Assembly (NCBI GenBank): GCA_030159075.1
Contig: BROG01000249.1
Location: 837,001-901,000 of the forward strand
Source: Atrina japonica
Taxonomy: Eukaryota; Mollusca; Bivalvia; Pterioida; Pinnidae
Length of the DNA stretch: 64,000 nt
Direction: 5' to 3'
Below the pieces are notes generated by a model. That model made no database searches and was not told the origin of the DNA. It saw nothing but the letters and a program-made list of their open reading frames with translations. Within the stretch, counting starts at the first letter, position 1; each line of letters opens with the position of its first letter. A program made the position numbers and the translations under genes. Shown piece by piece: positions 47,701 to 58,825 of this stretch.

Positions 47701-49990
47701 CTAACTTTTGAATTCGCTTTATTACGTCTTTCCAATTTTGCATTATTTTGCTTCTATAAATTCTCATTATTATTCCTATTCAGTTCTCGCTAATCGCTAT
47801 TGCTCTTTTTATTTCCAATTCACTCTTTTTATTATGTCGTTTTCTAAATTCGCGTTATTTTGCTTCAAAAATCCTCATTATTATTCCTATTCAGTTCTCG
47901 CTAATCGCTATGCCGCTTTTTAAATTCGCGTTATTTTGCTTTATAAATTCTCATTGTTATTCTTTTTCAGTTCTCGCTATTGCTCTTTTTATTTTCAATT
48001 CGCTCTTTTTATTATGCCGCTTTTTAAATTCGCGTTATTTTCCTATCTAGATCCTCATTATTATTCCTAATCAGTTCTCGCTAATCACTATTGCTGTTTT
48101 TATTTTTAATTCGCTCTTTTTATTATGTCCCTTTTTAAATTCGCGTTATTTTGCTTTATAAATTCTGATTATTATTACTTTCCATTTCTTGTTATTGCTC
48201 TTTTTTTCAATTCGCCCTTTTTATTATGCCGCTTTTTAAATTCGCGTTATTTTGCTTTATAAATTCTGATTATTATTACTTTTCATTTCTTGTTATAGCT
48301 CTTTTTTTCAATTCGCTCTTTTTTAATATATCGCTTTTTAAATTCGCGTTATTTTGCTTTATAAATTCTGATTATTATTCTTTTTCATTTCTTGTTATTG
48401 CTCTTTTTTTCAATTCACTCTTTTTATTATGTCGCTTTTTAAATTCGCGTTATTTTGCTTTATAAATTCTGATTATTATTCCTTTTCATTTCTTGTTATT
48501 GCTCTTTTTTTCAATTCGCTCTTTTTATTATGCCGCTTTTTATTTTGCTTTATAAATTCTGGTTATTATTCCTTTTCATTTCTTGTTATTGCTCTTTTTT
48601 CAATTCGCTCTTTTTATTATGCCGCTTTTTATTTTGCTTTATAAATTCTGGTTATTATTCCTTTTCATTTCTTGTTATTGCTCTTTTTTTCAATTCGCTC
48701 TTTTTATTATGCCGCGTTTTATTTTGCTTTATAAATTCTGGTTATTATTCCTTTTCATTTCTTTTTATTGCTCTTTTTTTCAATTCGCTCTTTTTATTAT
48801 GTCCCTTTTTAAATTCGCGTTATTTTGCTTTATAAGTTCTGATTATTATTCCTTTTCATTTCTTGTTATTGCTCTTTTTTTTTAATTCGCTCTTTTTATT
48901 ATATCCCTTTTTAAATTCGCGTTATTTTGCTTTATAAATTCTGATTATTATTCCTTTTCATTTCTTGTTATTGCTCTTTTTTTCAATTCGCTCTTTTTAT
49001 TATGCCGCTTTTTATTTTGCTTTATAAATTTTTATTATTATTCCTTTTCATTTCTTGTTATTGCTCTTTTTTTTCAATTCGCCCTTTTTATTATGTCCCT
49101 TTTTAAATTCGCGTTATTTTGCTTTATAAATTCTGATTATTATTCCTTTTCATTTCTTTTTATTGCTCTTTTTTTCAATTCGCTCTTTTTATTATGTCCC
49201 TTTTTAAATTCGCGTTATTTTGCTTTATAAATTCTGATTATTATTCCTTTCCATTTCTTGTTATTGCTCTTTTTTTCAAATCGCTCTTTTTATTATGTCG
49301 CGTTTTAAATTGGCGTTATTTTGATTTATAAATTCTGATTATTATTACTTTCCATTTCTTGTTATTGCTCTTTTTTTCAATTCGCTCTTTTTATTATGTC
49401 GCTTTTTAAATTCGCGTTATTTTGCTTTATAAATTCTGATTATTTCTTGTTATTGCTCTTTTTTTCAATTCTCTCTTTTTATTATGCCGCTTTTTATTTT
49501 GCTTTATAAATTCTGGTTGTTATTCCTTTTCATTTCTTGTTATTGCTCTTTTTTTCAATTCGCTCTTTTTATTATGTCCCTTTTTAAATTCGCGTTATTT
49601 TGCTTTATAAATTCTGATTATTATTCCTTTTCATTTCTTGTTATTGCTCTTTTTTCCAATTCGCCCTTTTTATTATGTCGCTTTTTAAATTCGCGTTATT
49701 TTGCTTTATAAATTCTGATTATTATTCCTTTTCATTTCTTGTTATTGCTCTTTTTTTCAATTCGCTCTTTTTATTATGCCACTTTTTATTTTGCTTTATA
49801 AATTCTAATTATTATTCCTTTTCATTTCTTGTTATTGCTCTTTTTTCAAATCGCTCCTTTTTTATGTCGCTTTTTAAATTCGCGTTATTTTGTTTTATAA
49901 ATTCTGATTATTATTCCTTTCCATTTCTTGTTATTGCTCTTTTTTTCAAATCGCTCTTTTTGTTATGTCGCTTTTTAAATTCGCATTAAA
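47701..49990. repeat. ~101-bp satellite, about 22 copies
   Basis: The unit is 'tttttaaattcgcgttattt' 'tgctttataaattctgatta' 'ttattccttttcatttcttg' 'ttattgctctttttttcaat' 'tcgctctttttattatgtcg' 'c'. A shorter class of about 88 bp lacks 'aaattcgcg' ('gccgctttttattttgcttt') and clusters at 48.5-48.8 and 49.0 kb. The plus strand is extremely pyrimidine-rich. Several 60-104 codon Phe/Leu frames are artefacts. Confidence 0.93.
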
Positions 49991-50076
49991 ATTGCTTCTT
50001 GTTTTGCATCATTATGAATTTTCAATATCTCAACGCCTTTCAGTTTTGCGCTATCACACTTTTTTTCGCGTTACAA

Positions 50077-50143
50077 CGTATAATAGCTATACATTTTCTG
50101 GACATTTTCGCTTGTTTCACTCTTACTCTAGCTATTATACGTT
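50077..50143. repeat. Inverted repeat, 14-bp perfect arms
   Basis: 'acgtataatagcta' (50077-50090) and 'tagctattatacgt' (50130-50143) are exact reverse complements with a ~39-base spacer. Confidence 0.8.
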
Positions 50144-50400
50144 TTAAGGTAATGGAAAAAACATCCAAAAACATGAAAACTTCCCATAAGGGTTGACCTG
50201 ACAATTTTGGTCCTATTGATTTTTTTGTAGATCTTTGCGTGCTGAACATTTTTGCTTCTTTCACTTTTACTCTAGCTATCATACTTTTCAAGATGATGTC
50301 AAAAGGCATTCAAAAACATGAAAAATCCACTTAAAAGGGGATATAACTCTCATGAGGGTCGACCCGACAATTTCCACCAGAATAAACTTTTGGTAGATTT
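50099..50400. repeat. Two diverged tandem copies, ~145 bp each
   Basis: 50099-50235 and 50243-50400 share 'acattttcgcttgtttcact', 'tactctagctat', 'caaaaacatgaaaa' and 'gacctgacaatttt'/'gacccgacaattt' in the same order. Confidence 0.7.
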
Positions 50401-50484
50401 TCACAAGAAACGGGTTTTTTTTTCTAGCTTTAATGATTTTGGAGATACATGTATTAAATAAAAAAAACATTAAAAAAACATGTT

Positions 50485-51006
50485 TATTTAGGTGTCTATG
50501 ACCTTGACCTTTGATCCGATGACCTTAAAATTTTGTAAAAATTATCCTTAGATGATTCCCAACAACTTTCTCATATATCTTTGTATACAATAAGTTTATC
50601 AGTTTTGAGTTATTAAACAATTTGTTATACAACCGTACCCCGCATTTCTGAAGTACCCCCTAGTGGCTCGTTTATGAACAGATTTCATTTTCATTCGCAA
50701 ACTTTGTAGATATTGACTTAACAATCATCACAAAATTTGAAAGTCATTTGATCATTGGTTCATGAGAAGAAGATTTTTAAAGATGTACCATGTTTTGGTC
50801 CCTTTTGGGGACCCTTTGGGTTCTAGCCCCTTTTCATTGACAAACTTTATGCAGCCTCACATTGGGATGATACACGCCAAGTTTGGTTAAAATTGGTCCA
50901 CTGGTTCTTGAGAAGAAGTCGAAAATGTGTAAATGCTAACGACGGACGACGACAGACAAAAGACGATCGCAATAGGTCATCCTGAGCCTTTGGCTCAGAG
51001 GACCTA
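50485..51006 (+). repeat. Mollusc-type dispersed repeat, long copy 2
   Basis: Starts 'taggtgtctatgaccttgac' and ends 'ggctcagaggacctaaag'. It aligns with 39041-39578 throughout, including 'ccccctagtggctcgttt', 'ttgaaagtcatttgatcatt' and 'agacaaaagacgatcgcaa'. The terminal 'ctgagcctttggctcag' is a small inverted repeat. Non-coding. Confidence 0.7.
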
Positions 51007-51464
51007 AAGACTCAGTAAAAGGCTAATCTTAAAAGTTAATTATAGATCTAGACTTTGCATTGTATTATATCAAACCCAGGGGCGACACGTAAAAGTTAAT
51101 CATAGACGTTTTATTAACGTTGTGTCGTATAAAAACTCGATGAAAGGCCAATATTCGTTAAAGCTTACGAAAGAAGTTTACGATGTATTAGAGCATTATC
51201 AATATCTTACGAACGAACGTAACTTTCCCTAACTTTCAGTATCTGGACCAATTTTCCGTAACAGGACCAGTTATTGTTGCAGAGAGTTTGAAATCGAGAC
51301 ATTTTTTCTTAATTTATTCATAGTGTTTTACAGTGTAAATCCGATATCTAGAATGTAAAATTAATAAAATGAAGACGGACAAAAGCAAATTATGGACCTA
51401 ATCAATGTAATAAAATATGTTTGTCATGCGCCAGTGATTTTACACTTCGCTGTCAAACCATTAC
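51007..51464. other. Spacer
   Basis: Nothing recognised. Confidence 0.4.
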
Positions 51465-51501
<37 letters not shown>

Positions 51502-51995
51502 AATGATGATAAGACAATTGGGGAGAGGGAGGGGAAGAGAGATGGGTAGAAGGAGAGAGATATAGGAAAGGTAGAGAAATGGGGAAAATAGGGAGAGATG
51601 AGTAGAAGGAGAGGAGAAATGAAGAGAGTGGTGGGTAGAGGGAGAGAGCGAGGGGTGAATAAAGAGGAAAGGGGATTGGGAAAGGGAGAGAAAGAGAGCG
51701 AAGGGGAGAGGGTGCGATGAGGAGAAGAGATATGGGTAGAGGAAGACACAGCGATAGGGAGAGGGGGTGGGGATCAGATAAGAGAGAGCGATGGGGATAA
51801 GAGCGGAAGAGAGATTGGTAGAGGATAGATGGGGAGATGGAGAGGGCGATGGGAAGAAGAGGTGGCAAGAAATGGGGAGAGAGATCAGTAGAGGGGGCGA
51901 GTATGGGGAATAGGAACAGGCAGATGGGGAGAGGGAGGGGAAGGAAAGAGAGACAGAAGCTGGGAGAGAGAGAGAGAGAGAGTGTGTGTGTGTGT
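51465..51995. repeat. Purine-rich GA tract, ~530 bp, with (GA)n and (GT)n ends
   Basis: A pure (GA)16 run at about 51467-51499, then degenerate 'gatggggagagggagagaga' steps with few pyrimidines on the plus strand, ending in (GA)8(GT)6 at about 51965-51994. The open frames are artefacts (minus-strand Ser/Pro/Leu, plus-strand Arg/Gly/Glu). Confidence 0.92.
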
Positions 51996-52138
51996 TATTT
52001 TCTTGCCAGAGGAATAAATAAATAATTAAGCAATAAGTTAACCTTTTATTCAAAATGAGGCACACCAGAGATATCCTGGTATTTGAAAACAAATATGCTT
52101 GACCAGCAAAAATAAATGGGATGATCATACTTCAAATG

Positions 52139-52296
52139 CAGGGGCGGATCCAGGATTTTTTAAGGGGGGAGAGAATTTTTATCATTACGAAATGCGAATG
52201 CCAAATGTGCGTGCCTTCAAAGGCGAGGGATCTGGGCCATTTTGGATTTTTCAAAAGGGGGTTGCAACCCCCTCAACCCCTCTAAATCCGCCAATG
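52139..52296. mobile_element. Small MITE, CAGGGGCGGATCCAG-type ends
   Basis: The ends 'caggggcggatccag' (52139) and 'ctaaatccgccaatg' (to 52296) are imperfect inverted repeats. The element is flanked by 'aaatg' on both sides (52134-52138, 52297-52301). CAGGGGC-type termini recall hAT elements, but a 5-bp rather than 8-bp duplication makes that uncertain. Similar ends occur at 21.08 and 44.2 kb. Confidence 0.6.
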
Positions 52297-52301
52297 AAAT
52301 G

Positions 52302-52890
52302 CCTACATGTAGGCCAACATGATATACATTTAAAATCATGAAGTTATCTAAAAATGGAAGGAATAGGCTTTCTTTTCCGACCGAAAAAGTAAGTTTTCTA
52401 TTTGATGTATGAAACTTAATTACTAACCCCTGTTTTCCCTATCCAAACTGATAAAGTAGTAAATACTGAAACTTAAAATTGACCTTTTCCTTATTATTTA
52501 CCATTGAAAAATAATGAAACAGAAATTGCAATCACTATTCCCGATTTGATTTCAATTATTAAATGATACTCAGTTGATATACTCATGAAAGCCTCATTGG
52601 TGCCTCCCCCGAAAGTCTTAACTGGACCCTGAAATGAACCGACCATACATACCCCCAACCATCACCCGCACATTTGAGGAATCAGAACCTTGTTATTATT
52701 TTTTGTCTTCACACCAAAATAACGATACTGTTTGTGTTGAAAAGATAGCCATATTTGGTAAATCCGGTATCAGATTGCATTATACAATGAATATTACATA
52801 TTCTGTTCAATTCTAACCTTATTGTTTACTAATATTTATAATGAATACTGTCAATTATAGTTTTATAGAAAAATATATATATATTTAGCT
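52302..52890. other. AT-rich spacer
   Basis: No gene; a short (TA)n lies at about 52,872-52,886. Confidence 0.4.
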
Positions 52891-53030
52891 CTACGTGTTT
52901 TCACTAAATGCCGGCGAAGGGCATCAAATTTTGGACTAAGGGCAGGAAATCGACGTGAAGCCAGCTGGACTCGAACTCATCACCTCACGATCAAGAGACG
53001 AGCGCGCTACCGACTGAGCCAGGTCGGCTC
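52891..53030 (-). mobile_element. tRNA-derived SINE (second family), head region
   Basis: On the minus strand it starts 'gagccgacctggctcagtcg', with A box TGGCTCAGTCGG (53010-53021) and B box AGTTCGAGTCC (52967-52977), then a non-tRNA body running through 'tttcctgcccttagtcc'. The acceptor and anticodon stems do not pair properly, so it is a SINE head rather than a working tRNA gene. The body differs from the SINE at 25.2 kb. Confidence 0.75.
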
Positions 53031-53084
53031 AAGTTCTTTCGGAAGATATTGATAAATTACTTGTCAGTTTACATATGGAAGCCT

Positions 53085-53135
53085 AGTGGTACAATGTAAC
53101 CGACTTCTCTTCCGCATCATTAAAACTGGCCGTCA
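53085..53135. mobile_element. SINE fragment
   Basis: 'cgacttctcttccgcatcat' followed by 'taaaactggcc' resembles the end of the SINE central domain ('ctcctccaccattaaaaact ggcc'). Very short, so only tentative. Confidence 0.35.
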
Positions 53136-53309
53136 GCACTGTATTATTTCATCCCACTAACACATGGATAAGAAATTTAAATCTGATGGTGAAATAAAAA
53201 ATTAAATGATTTTGTTTTCAATTCATCAAACATTAATATATAGAAATCTACTACCTTTACACTTGACATTAGAGCGTCGTCGAGATTTTATCATTTCATG
53301 TAACTGTCA

Positions 53310-53690
53310 GTCAGTCAGAGTTGATTTTACGTGCGGCGTGACTACTTAAAGCCCTTGCCACACGCCGGGGCTACCCCTGTAGCTCCGGAGATGCTCCTTG
53401 TGTTTAACGTGCAACCATGATGGAAGTTGTTACACGTGCTCGCCCCTACGAAGTAGGCTTGAGCGTTGGATCTGGAAGTGGCGTTGGCCGGTTTAGGGTC
53501 CTCTTCTCCCTTGGTTGGTCGGCCCTCGGCTCCCGGATGGGAGGGGCCTTCTTGCAGATCACCGGCTGGCTCTTTAGTATCTCGTGGCTCTTGTCCGGTG
53601 TAAGTAGAGTCCCTGGGTCCGAGGTGGGGAGGGAGGGCACAGCTGCAGAGTCACAACGGCTTAAAGAATTTTGAATTTAAAAGATTCAAG
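53310..53690. other. GC-rich island of unknown origin
   Basis: About 380 bp is clearly more GC-rich than its neighbours. It contains an 85-codon plus-strand frame (53417-53674) and a 64-codon minus-strand frame (53446-53640; Pro-rich, charged), neither recognisable. A short inverted pair (gtgcggcgtg / cacacgccg) lies at about 53,330-53,370. It may be a piece of a transposon ORF. Confidence 0.4.
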
Positions 53691-54140
53691 GCCACACATT
53701 TTTGATGGACAGTCAAAATATGATATTTATTTATAGAGAATTGCCAAAATAGATAGGAGAAATGCATTAGCCAAATGATATAGCCAAAGTGTTTAACGTG
53801 GAGTTGTCCAGGCTCGCACGTCTGAATACCTATATGAGGTAATCAGGAAATTTGCATCTAAGCAACATTAAGGTCGGTTAAATGCTATAACACATACGTT
53901 TATTTATATTTTAATGTATTTTGTATTGTTTTGTGAGGTATTATTGAGAGCTTAAAGCTTATTTAATGGAACGGTCCTAATCCGCTGAGTGTAGGGTCAA
54001 TATTAGAAGTATTGTGTGTGGTGCAGGCTAGGTGTGGTACTGGTGTTATGTACATTGACCAAGGGGAGAAACTTTATTCACAGCAGGCCAAGGGGATGTG
54101 GGGACTGGTGTTTGATGAGTAGGAATTTGACTCCTTCTCT

Positions 54141-54143
<3 letters not shown>
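53691..54143. other. 3' flank of the retrotransposon
   Basis: Non-coding. Lies just beyond the poly(A) tail of the minus-strand element; no target-site duplication could be matched to the 5' end. Confidence 0.4.
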
Positions 54144-54180
<37 letters not shown>

Positions 54181-54186
<6 letters not shown>

Positions 54187-55553
54187 AGATAAAAAGCCAT
54201 ACCCAATACATATACTATATATTATCCTATTCTGGCCTATTTATCAGTAGATAACGGTGTTTCCCGTGAGCCCAGTCATGTCCATTAGGGGGTGCCTGAA
54301 CAGAAAAGTCCATGGTGGGATCCCCTTTATCTATGATATCTAACTATCTTATTCTAATCCCTAACCTGACTTAGTCTGACCTGACTAGGAAAAGATCCAT
54401 TAACTATATTATGTACAATTGACCCTATTGCTATCCCTATTCTGGCCTAAATTTCAACAGGAAGAGGAGAATCCCGGGTGTCAAGGCATCCCCATAGGGG
54501 GGAAGCTTGACCAAAAAGTCCATGTGGGATTTCCTCCGCCGTTGATTCCTAAAGTACTTAATCTAGAATTATGACCTATAGTGATGTTAGTAACATCAAT
54601 CTCATTATATACAGGTAATACTAAACCTAACTAAACTGTTGGATATCTGTTGTCCTGTGATTGGGACAATCCCTACCGACAAGGACTTCCTGAATCCGAA
54701 CAGTGCCTATTTAATTCATAAAATTATTTACACATTAATTTACATTTAAAGAATGGATGAGAGATGCGATGAGGTGCGATGAATGCGATGTCTAGACTAT
54801 GCATTTATTGTGTGTATGTTTTTAATTTGGGTCCTGCCTGCGCCACCCACCACTATTTGGACAAGCCAGCTGCTAACCGTGAGGTCGTACCGCTTTTCAA
54901 ATGGTTATAGGCAGGGTTGGAGTACCACCAACACTTTGAGTGATCGTATTGAAAAATTGTATTTTTATTTCCGTATTGTTGTTTGTAAAATTAGCGTATT
55001 AAATGAATATGTACAGATATAGATAATATGCATAATAAAATAATAAATCTCTGAGACATGTCACCAGCTAGAAGGGGGGTTCTGACCGGGGTTTAGTCTT
55101 AGTGACATGGCTTGGTCAAGTAACCTAGAGATATTGAAATTAATACTGAAATAAATAAAATACGCTTCCTAGCTACCTAAGATAGGATAGAAGAGTGATT
55201 AGAATAAATAAATTTAGCCTTATTGTGATTGTGGTTAGGCGTGTTTGTGTTTGATATTAGGGACCTGCCTGCGCCACCCTCCACTATTTGGACAAGCCAG
55301 CTGCTAACCGTGAGGTCGTACCGCTTTTCAAATGGTTATAGGCAGGGTTGGAGTACCACCAACACTTTGAATGATAGTATAATATTAACAATGTTTTACT
55401 AAATAGATAGCCGTCATGAATAATTAAATGATTTAATATAGTATCTGCTATGACATGCGTCAGGGCTAGTTATAGCGGTTCTGACCTGTCTAGTCGTAGA
55501 CACATGCCATGTTTGAGATTAAACCAATATTGGAAGTAGCATTGACGGTTTAG

Positions 55554-55597
<44 letters not shown>

Positions 55598-56063
55598 ACA
55601 ACAGTGAAATGTAAATTTGAACAATAAAATTAATGAAATTATTGACTAATGAAATATTACTGCTCCGGGGAAGATGCACCGGGCAGAAGTAAGGACATTA
55701 ATATAAAAATCAATAATCAGTCCTATCTAGTTGTGTATTTTGCCTATAGATGTTGCGAACCAATCGGGCGGCCTCGTACTAGGTAGTGTGTAGGCACTGC
55801 TGATATTTAATGGTGTTTACGTTGACGTTCGCAATGACCTGGTTTCATCTGAGGCAAAAGAGAAACTGTGAATGTACTAGTAACCTACTCTAATTGAATG
55901 CAGGTGAATGCGATGATTAATGCAATGCTTGCTCAAGGATTTATTGATTATATTTTATCCATATAACCTGAATTAGAGATAAATTTGATGAGTCCCTCGA
56001 ACGCTGGTGATTTTAAGCTATCCGGTGGATTTAAGATATCTCTTATATGTAGTGTGTCTAGAC
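54181..56063 (-). other. 3' UTR of the retrotransposon with internal tandem duplications
   Basis: A 113-bp segment is duplicated at 54831-54943 and 55262-55374 (431-bp step), and the DNA to the right of each copy is also related (about 55033 and 55449, 'acatg(t/c)...tctgacc'). A second diverged direct repeat links about 54,230-54,340 and 54,450-54,560 ('tattctggcct', 'aaaagtccatg'). A 42-base A run at 55554-55595 (T on the sense strand) interrupts the UTR. Confidence 0.7.
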
Positions 56064-56840
56064 CTAGTCTATTGTAGTGTGTGTGTAATCCCCACGATGG
56101 AGATTGTGAAGTGGGCATTCCATAATGAAATGTTCCACTGTTTCCTTACTGTGGCCACAGGGACACTGAGGTCCTTGCTTAAATACGTATTGGCCTAGCT
56201 CGCCATTCAGTAAGGTTCTACCTAACCTGAGTCTAGTGCAAACCTTATCCCAGTAGACACTTTTAGAGTACTGTATAGGGGTATGGTTGGGATTAGGTTT
56301 GAGCGTTTTGATGAAAAGGTTAGTGTTGTTGTATTTTTCTGTATTTTTTTGGTGAATGATTTGTCGAATAAGTGTGTATGCTTCTGTTACACCTAGCTGT
56401 GTATGACAATCTATTTCATTGTTTTGGACTGCTTGTTTTGCTAATGAATCCACAGCCTCGTTACCCCTAATACCTACGTGGGCTGGGATCCATTCTAGAT
56501 GTACCTGAATTTTTTTAGCCATTAATTTATGGATATTGATTATAATATTTCATTTAGTATGTCTGGCCTACTACTGTTCTTTGTGATCAGAGATTGGAGG
56601 GGCGCTCAATGAGTCACTCAAGAGTACTACCTTTCGATAGCTCTTGTCTTTTATGTAATCAAGAGCCTCATTGATTGCTACCAATTCTGATGTATAGACT
56701 GAAATGTGATCTGTACATCTATAACCGTCTCCGTAGTCATCTGAGGGGTCATAATAGGCGGCTCCAGTCTGGCCCGAGTTTGGATCTTTGGAGCCGTCTG
56801 TGAAAATGCGGTGGAAATCTGGGTATTTATTATCTAGATA
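56064..56840 (-). pseudogene. ORF2 C-terminus: RNase H and CCHC finger (frameshifted)
   Basis: RNase H cleaves RNA in the RNA-DNA hybrid made during reverse transcription. Frame 1 (56840-56580) has the catalytic motifs FTDGSKD, TSELVAINEAL and LLSDSLSA. The final motif GNEAVDSLAKQA, after WIPAHVGIRG, is in another frame starting at 56522. The C-terminal finger CPCGHSKETVEHFIMEC follows near 56,140. At least two 1-base shifts separate the parts (56,520-56,620). The frame is continuous with the RT thumb except for one TAA at 56841-56843. Confidence 0.85.
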
Positions 56841-58800
56841 TTACAGAGTGACAGATTTACATATGGTGGGGTCATCACTCTTTTTAATGACTTGCGAAAG
56901 AGCTACGGAGACATTTGGCTTAGATAACAGCCACGGAGGTAGAGAAATACTATCTTGTTCGGCTATTTCTAAGCTACCTAGTGTGGTGCTGCCTAAATAC
57001 TTGTGTACTCTGTATCCGAATGGTGCCTGTTTGGCGTTCCACAGATTGTTGACTTTATATCTGTTATAGACTCTATTATATCTGTGGGTGAAGAGCGAAT
57101 TAACTGGGTTGTCTGGATTCGACGTGACACGGGCCCAGAATCTGAGTGTCAGGGAGTCCCGTCTGAGTGACAGCGGTAACTCCCCAGCTTCTGTAAGCAG
57201 AGCTTCCCCCGGGGTAGACCTATAGGCACCCAGAGCGATTCTGAGTGCCTGATGTTGTATTCGGTCTAGCTTTTTTAACTGAGTTGGAATCCCGGATTGG
57301 TAAGCTTGACACCCATAATCAATTCTGGACCTGATGAGGGTCTTATATAAAAGTAACAGTGTAGCCTTGTCAGCGCCGAATTTTGTTCCAGACACGCAAC
57401 GCATGAGATTTGTAATTGTTTGACAGGATGTAACTAAACTATTGATGTGTGTGTGTGAATGTCATAAACTTATCGAAAATTACTCCTAGAAATCTAGCTT
57501 CACTAGCAATGTGTAGTGCCTTGTTGTTTAGAGTAAGTGCAAATTTGGGTGCTGAGCGTGTGTAAAGTGAGCCTCGCTGACCGAATAGCACAGCCGAAGT
57601 CTTTTGCTCCGACATTTTAAAGCCCCACTTTTGTGACCATCTAGAGATTGTATCTAAGGATTCTTGTAACTTAGCATTAACAATTCTAATGTCCCTATGT
57701 GAGTAGCTTATTGTGTTATCATCAGCAAACTGGAATAGCTCAGTGTTATCTATCTCATCATATTGAAATTTAATCTCCTCTGCCAGGTCATTGGCCATTT
57801 ATATTGAACAGGGTCGGACTGATTACCGAGCCCTGTGGGGTGCCATTTTCAAGGGGATATTTTCTAGATAATATTTGGTTAACCGACACCTGTATTGTAC
57901 GGCCTTGTAGGAATGATTTAATAAAATGTAGTATATTGCCTTGTATGCCATGGTGTTTGAGCTTGTGCAAAAGGCCATTATGCCAAACTAGATCAAATGC
58001 TTTGCTAATGTCTAGAAATACCACTCCCGTAAGTTGCTTGCTTACAGTGGCGCATTTGATTTGAGTTTCCAGTTTGACTAATTGGTCTATTGTGCTCCTA
58101 CCCTTCCTAAAACCGCTCTGTGCGGAATCTAGGATGTCATGTTTATCCAGGAACCACCTTAATCTATTGTTAAGCATAGTCTCGGTGACTTTGCATAGAT
58201 GTGATGTCAGCGATATTGGCCTATAAGATTCTGGTAAATGTGGGTTTTTCCCCGGTTTGAGTAGGGGTATTACTGTAGCCTCCTTCCAGAGGGAAGGAAA
58301 CTGACGAGTAATGAATACTTTGTTTAGGAAGTGTAGAATGATCTTGATAAAATGCGAAGGCAGGTGCTTCAGCAAGATATAAGATATTTTATCACCGCCC
58401 GGTGCAGTGTTTCGCTTCGCTGTGAGCGCGTCCCCAAATTCCTCAACCGTGAAAGGCACATTTAAAGGACCCGTGTTGGGGCCTAGATCGCTAAGGTAGT
58501 TTTTGTGTCTAGCCTCGAACTCTGCCCGATGAGTCTTGTGATTTGGCTCGAGGTTTGAATGTGAGCTAGCGTTTGCAAGTGATACATCTAATGTGTTGGC
58601 CTTGTCTTGTGGAGTGATTGCTTGGCCTAGTGTGGGAATGCATCTAGTGTTAGGTTTGCCTTGGAGAGCTTTCACCTTCCCCCAGACATCCCTAATGCGT
58701 GTTTCTCTGTTTAGTGTAGACACATAGGTTTCCCAGTGTGCCTTATGTTCATCTGCTATTGTTTTCCTAGTGATTGCGATTTTTTGATTGTACTGAATGT
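56841..58800 (-). pseudogene. ORF2 reverse transcriptase domain (frameshifted)
   Basis: Copies the element RNA at the nicked target. The main frame runs from about 58,800 to 57,788 and carries ESYRPISLTS, QSGFRKGRST, VVFLDISKAFD (first catalytic Asp) and GTPQGSVISPTLFN. After a 1-base shift, the frame at 57798-57439 has FADDNT, the catalytic Asp pair with Phe in place of the commoner Tyr, and a KTSAVLFG-like motif. A second shift in a CA run (about 57,437) leads into the thumb (57404-56841; LIRSRIDYG, RIQHQALRIALG). All core motifs are present, so the defects are positional rather than missing residues. Confidence 0.92.
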
Positions 58801-58825
58801 TTGTTATTTTACCCTTTTTAATTGT

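Noticed and set aside
44860..50147. Many Phe/Leu-rich plus-strand frames resembling membrane proteins
   Set aside because: They follow the pyrimidine-rich satellite units and shift with repeat indels; no conserved protein.
51424..52128. 234-codon Ser/Pro/Leu-rich minus-strand frame
   Set aside because: It lies on the degenerate GA tract.
52957..53030. Functional tRNA gene on the minus strand
   Set aside because: A and B boxes are good, but the acceptor and anticodon stems do not pair, and a SINE body follows.
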